NCBI GenBank assembly: GCA_034505495.1
Contig: JAPDQV010000006.1
Coordinates: 63,545-127,544, forward strand
DNA length: 64,000 nucleotides
Direction: 5' to 3'
From: a candidate division KSB1 bacterium
GTDB taxonomy: Bacteria; Zhuqueibacterota; Zhuqueibacteria; Residuimicrobiales; Krinioviventaceae
The notes below the pieces were generated by a model that searched no databases, was not told the origin of the DNA, and saw only the letters and a program-made list of their open reading frames with translations. The position numbers and the translations under genes are program-made. This document shows positions 60,665-64,000 of this stretch, piece after piece. Each line of letters starts with the position of its first letter. Position 1 is the first letter of the stretch.

Positions 60665-61653
60665 CCGATCACCCGAGCCGCACCTGCCATTACCTTTTCC
60701 CTAATCTCCATGGCGACGGCCAAGGCATCGCGCGCTTCCTTTGCCGTCACGACCGGCGTGCGGCCCGTCCTTACAGCCTCAAAAAAGCTTTGCCATTCCG
60801 CTTGCATCGCGTCCTGCTCGGGTACCGGTGGTTTTTCATAGACAATATTTCGCTTGTATTTGCCCTTGTCGATCATGCCCAAATTGATGCCGTCGGAAGC
60901 GGCGGGCTCGTCGGAAAGACGAAAGATCTCGGTCAGCTTGAGTAAAAAGTCGATCGAAATGTAGGCATCCTTTTGAAAGATCCGCATCTTGCGCATTTTG
61001 CGCTGCGAGATTCGGCTGGCGGTGACGTTGGCCGCACATCCCGAGGCAAACTCGATGCGGGCATTGGCGATATCCGCTTCGTCCGAGACGATGGCCACCC
61101 CGCTCGCTCGAATCTCCGTTACCGGACTCTGCACGAGACTGAGGATGATATCGATGTCATGGATCATCAAATCCAATATAACGGCGATATCGGTGCCTCT
61201 GGGATCAAAAGGCGACAACCGATGAGATTCTATGAACAACGGATCCCTGAGCCTGCCGTCCAACGCCCGAATAGCCGGATTGAACCGCTCGATATGCCCA
61301 ACCTGCACCGGAATACCAAGGCTTTCGGATAATTGAACGATTTCATCAGCCTCTGCCAAGGTAGCGGCAATGGGTTTTTCGATGAAAACCGGCCGACCGG
61401 CCTGAAGAACCTGTTTAGCCATTGCAAGATGGTGTGTCGTCGGCACAATAACTCCGACACAATCACATTCGCGGATCAATTCCGCTGGTTCTGCAAACGC
61501 ACGGCATCGGTAGCGCTCGGCAATTTCCTGTGCCCGCAGCGCATCGACATCGTGCACACCGACCAACTCTGCCGATTCCATTTGCGACAGCGCATTACAA
61601 TGAAAGTTTCCCAACTTGCCGACGCCGATAATGCCTACTTTGATCTTTTCCAT
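60661..61653 (-). CDS. Gfo/Idh/MocA-family oxidoreductase in the lipid A operon
   Basis: 330 residues; Rossmann NAD(P)-binding domain (IKVGIIGVGKLGNFHCNAL) followed by the family's alpha/beta domain, with the conserved EKPIAATLAEADE containing the catalytic Lys, and a DLMIHDIDIILSLV segment. The ATG at 61653 has GAGG seven bases upstream. First gene of the lpxB-lpxK operon, sharing ATGA with lpxB. In some bacteria a Gfo/Idh enzyme (GnnA) next to lpx genes oxidises UDP-GlcNAc for a 3-amino lipid A sugar; that role is possible here, but the GnnB partner is absent from the window. Confidence 0.85.
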   Translation of the reverse strand: MEKIKVGIIGVGKLGNFHCNALSQMESAELVGVHDVDALRAQEIAERYRCRAFAEPAELIRECDCVGVIVPTTHHLAMAKQVLQAGRPVFIEKPIAATLAEADEIVQLSESLGIPVQVGHIERFNPAIRALDGRLRDPLFIESHRLSPFDPRGTDIAVILDLMIHDIDIILSLVQSPVTEIRASGVAIVSDEADIANARIEFASGCAANVTASRISQRKMRKMRIFQKDAYISIDFLLKLTEIFRLSDEPAASDGINLGMIDKGKYKRNIVYEKPPVPEQDAMQAEWQSFFEAVRTGRTPVVTAKEARDALAVAMEIREKVMAGAARVIG

Positions 61654-61685
61654 GGCTTTTCCTCGTCGATATGATCCTTCATAAA

Positions 61686-61717
61686 TCAATTTAAACATTC
61701 TCATTTGATTTTACAAA
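61686..61717 (-). promoter_or_regulatory. Candidate promoter of the Gfo/Idh-lpxB-lpxK operon
   Basis: Minus strand TTTG (61717-61714), 20-base spacer, TAAATTGA (61693-61686). The upstream half is perfect; the downstream half keeps TA and the TT of TAnnTTTG. The leader is about 25 bases before the ATG at 61653. Confidence 0.45.
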
Positions 61718-61747
61718 ATGAATAGGAGCACTCCTCGAACAGTTTTT

Positions 61748-61779
61748 TTTGCGTTTCTTTAATGAAATGTTTATTTTTG
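61748..61779 (+). promoter_or_regulatory. Promoter of the four-helix-bundle/M24 pair, Bacteroidota-type
   Basis: TTTG (61748-61751), 20-base spacer, TATTTTTG (61772-61779): a full match to TTTG-N19/20-TAnnTTTG. Alternative reading TTGCGT-N17-TATTTT. Leader about 55 bases. Confidence 0.55.
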
Positions 61780-61839
61780 TAAAAGCAGGCGTTCATGCCG
61801 TCGATGTATCGAAAATAACACATCGCGAAAGGATGCATT

Positions 61840-62199
61840 ATGCCCAACAAGGTGGAAACCTACAAGGATCTCGTTGTCTGGCAAAAAAGCCATCAGCTTG
61901 CCCTGACTCTTTCCCAAAGCAAAGCGGCCAAAAAGGAGTACGAATCCCTTTTGGAGGTCATGAGGGGCCTCGCTGCCGATACCGCCGCCAATATCGCCTT
62001 GGGCTTCCGCAACCGCGGTAAAAAAGCCAAGCTCCATTTTTATCAGGCCGCATTTAATTCCATTTGCCGGCTGAATTATTATTTGACGCTCGTCAATGAT
62101 CTGGAGGCTTTGAAAAAGAGCGAAAACCTGGAAGAAGAAGTTAAATCCGTCGAGCACATGCTGATTCGGCTTATACGGTCGAACCTCTCTGCATCCTAA
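61840..62199 (+). CDS. Four-helix-bundle protein (23S rRNA intervening-sequence protein family)
   Basis: 119 residues, all helical, no membrane segment. TYKDLVVWQKSHQLALTLSQ at the start and AADTAANIALGFRNRGKK, FYQAAFNSICRLNYYLTLVN are typical of this family, first found inside 23S rRNA intervening sequences but also widespread as free genes. The molecular function is unknown; known structures are pentameric. The usual S-I-x-x-N-I-AEG segment reads TAANIALGF here. AAAGGA precedes the ATG. Followed 14 bases later by an M24 peptidase gene, so probably co-transcribed. Confidence 0.88.
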   Translation: MPNKVETYKDLVVWQKSHQLALTLSQSKAAKKEYESLLEVMRGLAADTAANIALGFRNRGKKAKLHFYQAAFNSICRLNYYLTLVNDLEALKKSENLEEEVKSVEHMLIRLIRSNLSAS

Positions 62200-62213
62200 G
62201 CCAAGGAGTTCTC

Positions 62214-63404
62214 ATGGATCTCGCCGCCATTCAACAAGAACTGCAGCGCAGCCGAATCGACGGCTGGCTTTTTTACGATTTTCATCATCGCGACCCTATT
62301 GCCGCGCGTATTCTCGATATGGATACCACCCGCTTTGCCTCGCGGCGTTGGTTTTACTACATTCCGGCGTATGGGGAGCCGAAAAAGCTCGTTCACCGTA
62401 TCGAGCCGTGGCGATGCGATCATCTTCCCGGGCAAAAGCGGGTTTATCTCTCATGGCAGGAACTGCATCAGGCGCTGCAGGAGATAGTCGCCGACGCATC
62501 CACTGTCGCCATGCAGTATTCGCCGCTTAATGCCGTTCCCGCCGTCTCCATCGTAGACGCCGGTACCGTCGATCTTATCCGCAGCTTCGGTGTGCAGGTG
62601 GTCTCCAGCGCGGACCTTGTGGGCCGTTTCGAAGCGCATCTTTCCATGGAAGACCTGCGCACCCATGAAGAAGCAGGAAAACTCCTGCACGAAATCAAAG
62701 ACCGTACTTTCCATGAAATTGCCGTTCGAGTTCGGAATGGACAGCGGCCGACGGAGCATGAAATCCAAGTTCTCATGCATGAATGGATGAAGGAGAAAGG
62801 ATTGATTTGGGCAGACGGCCCAATCGTAGCCGTCAACGAGCATGCCGCCGATCCCCATTTCGAGCCTTCACCTTCGGCCGCAACAGTCATTCGGCCGGGA
62901 GATCTCTTGCTTCTCGATTTGTGGGCGAAACTGGATCGGCCGCGCAGCATTTATTACGATATCACATGGATGGCTTTTGTCGGAGAAGAAACGCCCCAAA
63001 AGTGGGAAGAGATCTTTCAGATAGTCGTTTGTGCACGCAATGCGGCACTACAGCTGATCAAAGATCGATTTGCCGCCGGCGCGCCCATTTACGGCTGGGA
63101 AGCCGACGAGGCTTGCCGGCGCGTCATTGTCGAAGCCGGTTATGGTCCGGCGTTTATTCACCGCACGGGACACAATATCGGCGAGCAGGTGCACGGCAAC
63201 GGCGTCAATCTGGATAATCTTGAAACCAAGGATGAACGGACCATATTGCCGGGGACTTGCTTTTCAATAGAGCCGGGCATTTATCTGCCGGAAAAGAAAA
63301 TCGGCTTCCGGTCCGAGATTGATGTCTTTGTCACCGATGAAGGCGAGGTTACTGTCTACGGGCCGATGCAGGACAACATTATTCCGCTTTTAGCGGTTTT
63401 TTAA
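62214..63404 (+). CDS. M24-family metallopeptidase (Xaa-Pro dipeptidase/aminopeptidase-like)
   Basis: 396 residues: N-terminal creatinase-like domain (about 1-155), then the pita-bread catalytic domain. Metal ligands are visible in order: Asp in LLLDLWAK, Asp in SIYYDITWMAF, His in IHRTGHNIGEQVHG, Glu in FSIEPGIYLP and Glu in FRSEIDVFV. A second His lies in QVHGNG. All five expected ligands are present, so it should be active. The cytoplasmic location follows from the absence of a signal peptide. AAGGAG precedes the ATG. Substrate (Pro-peptides or another amide) not deducible. Confidence 0.9.
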   Translation: MDLAAIQQELQRSRIDGWLFYDFHHRDPIAARILDMDTTRFASRRWFYYIPAYGEPKKLVHRIEPWRCDHLPGQKRVYLSWQELHQALQEIVADASTVAMQYSPLNAVPAVSIVDAGTVDLIRSFGVQVVSSADLVGRFEAHLSMEDLRTHEEAGKLLHEIKDRTFHEIAVRVRNGQRPTEHEIQVLMHEWMKEKGLIWADGPIVAVNEHAADPHFEPSPSAATVIRPGDLLLLDLWAKLDRPRSIYYDITWMAFVGEETPQKWEEIFQIVVCARNAALQLIKDRFAAGAPIYGWEADEACRRVIVEAGYGPAFIHRTGHNIGEQVHGNGVNLDNLETKDERTILPGTCFSIEPGIYLPEKKIGFRSEIDVFVTDEGEVTVYGPMQDNIIPLLAVF

Positions 63405-63420
63405 CCAACGGCGAAATCCT

Positions 63421-64000
63421 CTATTTCCGCAAGCTTGTCCAATAATTGATTTGTGTGATCACCATGACCATGGTGGCGATCTGGGTGGTTACGACTGCCA
63501 CATCGCGAAAGGTCTCCCAAAAGTCCTTTTCTACCCGCTGCGGCACAAAAATCATGTCGCCCATTTCTACCTGCGTTTTGCGCGGACTCAGCAGTTCGCC
63601 CGTACCGGCTTTTTTGATTTTAACTTTTCTCGACCAGGCGCCGCTGTTGTAGCCGCCCGCCCGCTTGATATAATATTCATAGCTCTTGCCGGGTTCGTAG
63701 GGCAGGAGTCCAGGATTTTTAACATGTCCGACAACATAAACAGTATTTTCGACGGCCGGCACCACGATCAAATCCCGATCCTGGAGCGCAATGTCGTATT
63801 CCTTTTTCCCCTTCTGAAACAGTGCCACAAAATCCACTGAAACCAACCCCTTCAGCTCGCGGGCGCGTTCTCTATAGTAGGCTTTTTCAAAGGGATCCAT
63901 ATCGGTACTGATTAGGTAATCCAACCGCTCGAATTCGCGATCCTTGACCTCCTCCATGGAACGTCGCTGTACATAAGCGCCGTTGAGCATGGCCTGCGGC
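63421..64000 (-). CDS. Polysaccharide export protein with SLBB domains (start cut by window edge)
   Basis: The frame is open to the right edge, so the N-terminus lies outside; about 193 residues are visible. They include an SLBB-type domain beginning GDLIVVPA-like (DRDLIVVPAVENTVYVVG, then PGLLPYEPGKSYEYYIKRAG and NSGAWSRKVKIKK), a second MGDMIFVPQRVE element and a C-terminal hydrophobic helix. This is the layout of Wza/GfcE-related outer-membrane exporters or their relatives. It converges with the M24 gene, 16 bases between stops. It suggests an exopolysaccharide or capsule locus to the right of the window. Confidence 0.85.
   Translation of the reverse strand, partial: PQAMLNGAYVQRRSMEEVKDREFERLDYLISTDMDPFEKAYYRERARELKGLVSVDFVALFQKGKKEYDIALQDRDLIVVPAVENTVYVVGHVKNPGLLPYEPGKSYEYYIKRAGGYNSGAWSRKVKIKKAGTGELLSPRKTQVEMGDMIFVPQRVEKDFWETFRDVAVVTTQIATMVMVITQINYWTSLRK

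Noticed and set aside
56367..61839. Sigma54 (-24/-12) promoter near the NtrC-type regulator
   Set aside because: No TGGC-N8-TTGC element was found in the intergenic stretches on either side, so its targets appear to be elsewhere.

Overview
The window is a gene-dense bacterial chromosome segment with 61 protein genes, only seven of them on the + strand. The content points to a Gram-negative bacterium of the FCB (Bacteroidota-like) assemblage. Evidence: lipid A genes, an Na+-NQR operon, TonB-dependent receptors with N-terminal carboxypeptidase-regulatory-like domains, PorV-like outer-membrane proteins, several secreted proteins ending in the FlgD-like/type IX-style C-terminal domain (YPNPFNP motif), DUF4388 regulators, and promoters with a TTTG-N20-TAnnTTTG layout. 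A Calditrichota or candidate-division-KSB1-like lineage fits best, but this is inference: no rRNA or tRNA gene is visible.

Layout: 1-5189 nqrABCDEF (nqrF cut by the window edge). 5400-11688 an envelope cassette: lipoprotein, Asp-box protein, two PorV-like proteins, S41 protease. 11834-14823 HAD hydrolase, trpS and divergent rocD. 15232-17995 secreted GH51 arabinofuranosidase and a LamG protein. 18135-19751 propeller-transglutaminase protein. 20025-30303 two copies of a module made of a TonB receptor, an IDHGL-type lipoprotein and a FlgD-tailed secreted protein, with a PLP enzyme between them. 30390-39080 DUF1684 protein, then purine/pyrimidine salvage (ade, punA, nucleoside transporter, tdk, udk, cdd), an esterase, and ssb. 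39179-49476 tsaC, an MsbA-like flippase and a surface-glycan/LPS block. 49485-54148 a run of non-canonical signalling proteins that is translationally coupled or tightly linked to the glycan genes. 54278-56076 a possible sigma/anti-sigma pair. 56367-57752 NtrC-type regulator. 57855-61653 lpxK, DUF374 acyltransferase, lpxB, Gfo/Idh oxidoreductase. 61840-63404 four-helix-bundle protein and M24 peptidase. 63421-64000 start-truncated SLBB polysaccharide-export protein.

The strongest candidate for something undescribed is the operon reading leftward from 54148. Two DUF4388 response regulators both carry Glu instead of the phospho-acceptor Asp. They are followed by a protein that looks like a small GTPase without its P-loop, a small unknown protein, a membrane-anchored HELTH metalloprotease, and then the acyltransferase and glycosyltransferases of surface-glycan synthesis, mostly with ATGA or TGATG stop-start overlaps. 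A second candidate is the duplicated receptor/lipoprotein/secreted-protein module, in which one lipoprotein appears to be a tandem duplication of the domain found singly in the other.

No insertion sequence, CRISPR array, prophage or RNA gene was recognised. The only stretch over 300 bases without a gene is 14824-15231; 56077-56366 (290 bases) holds a promoter, a leader hairpin and a terminator.
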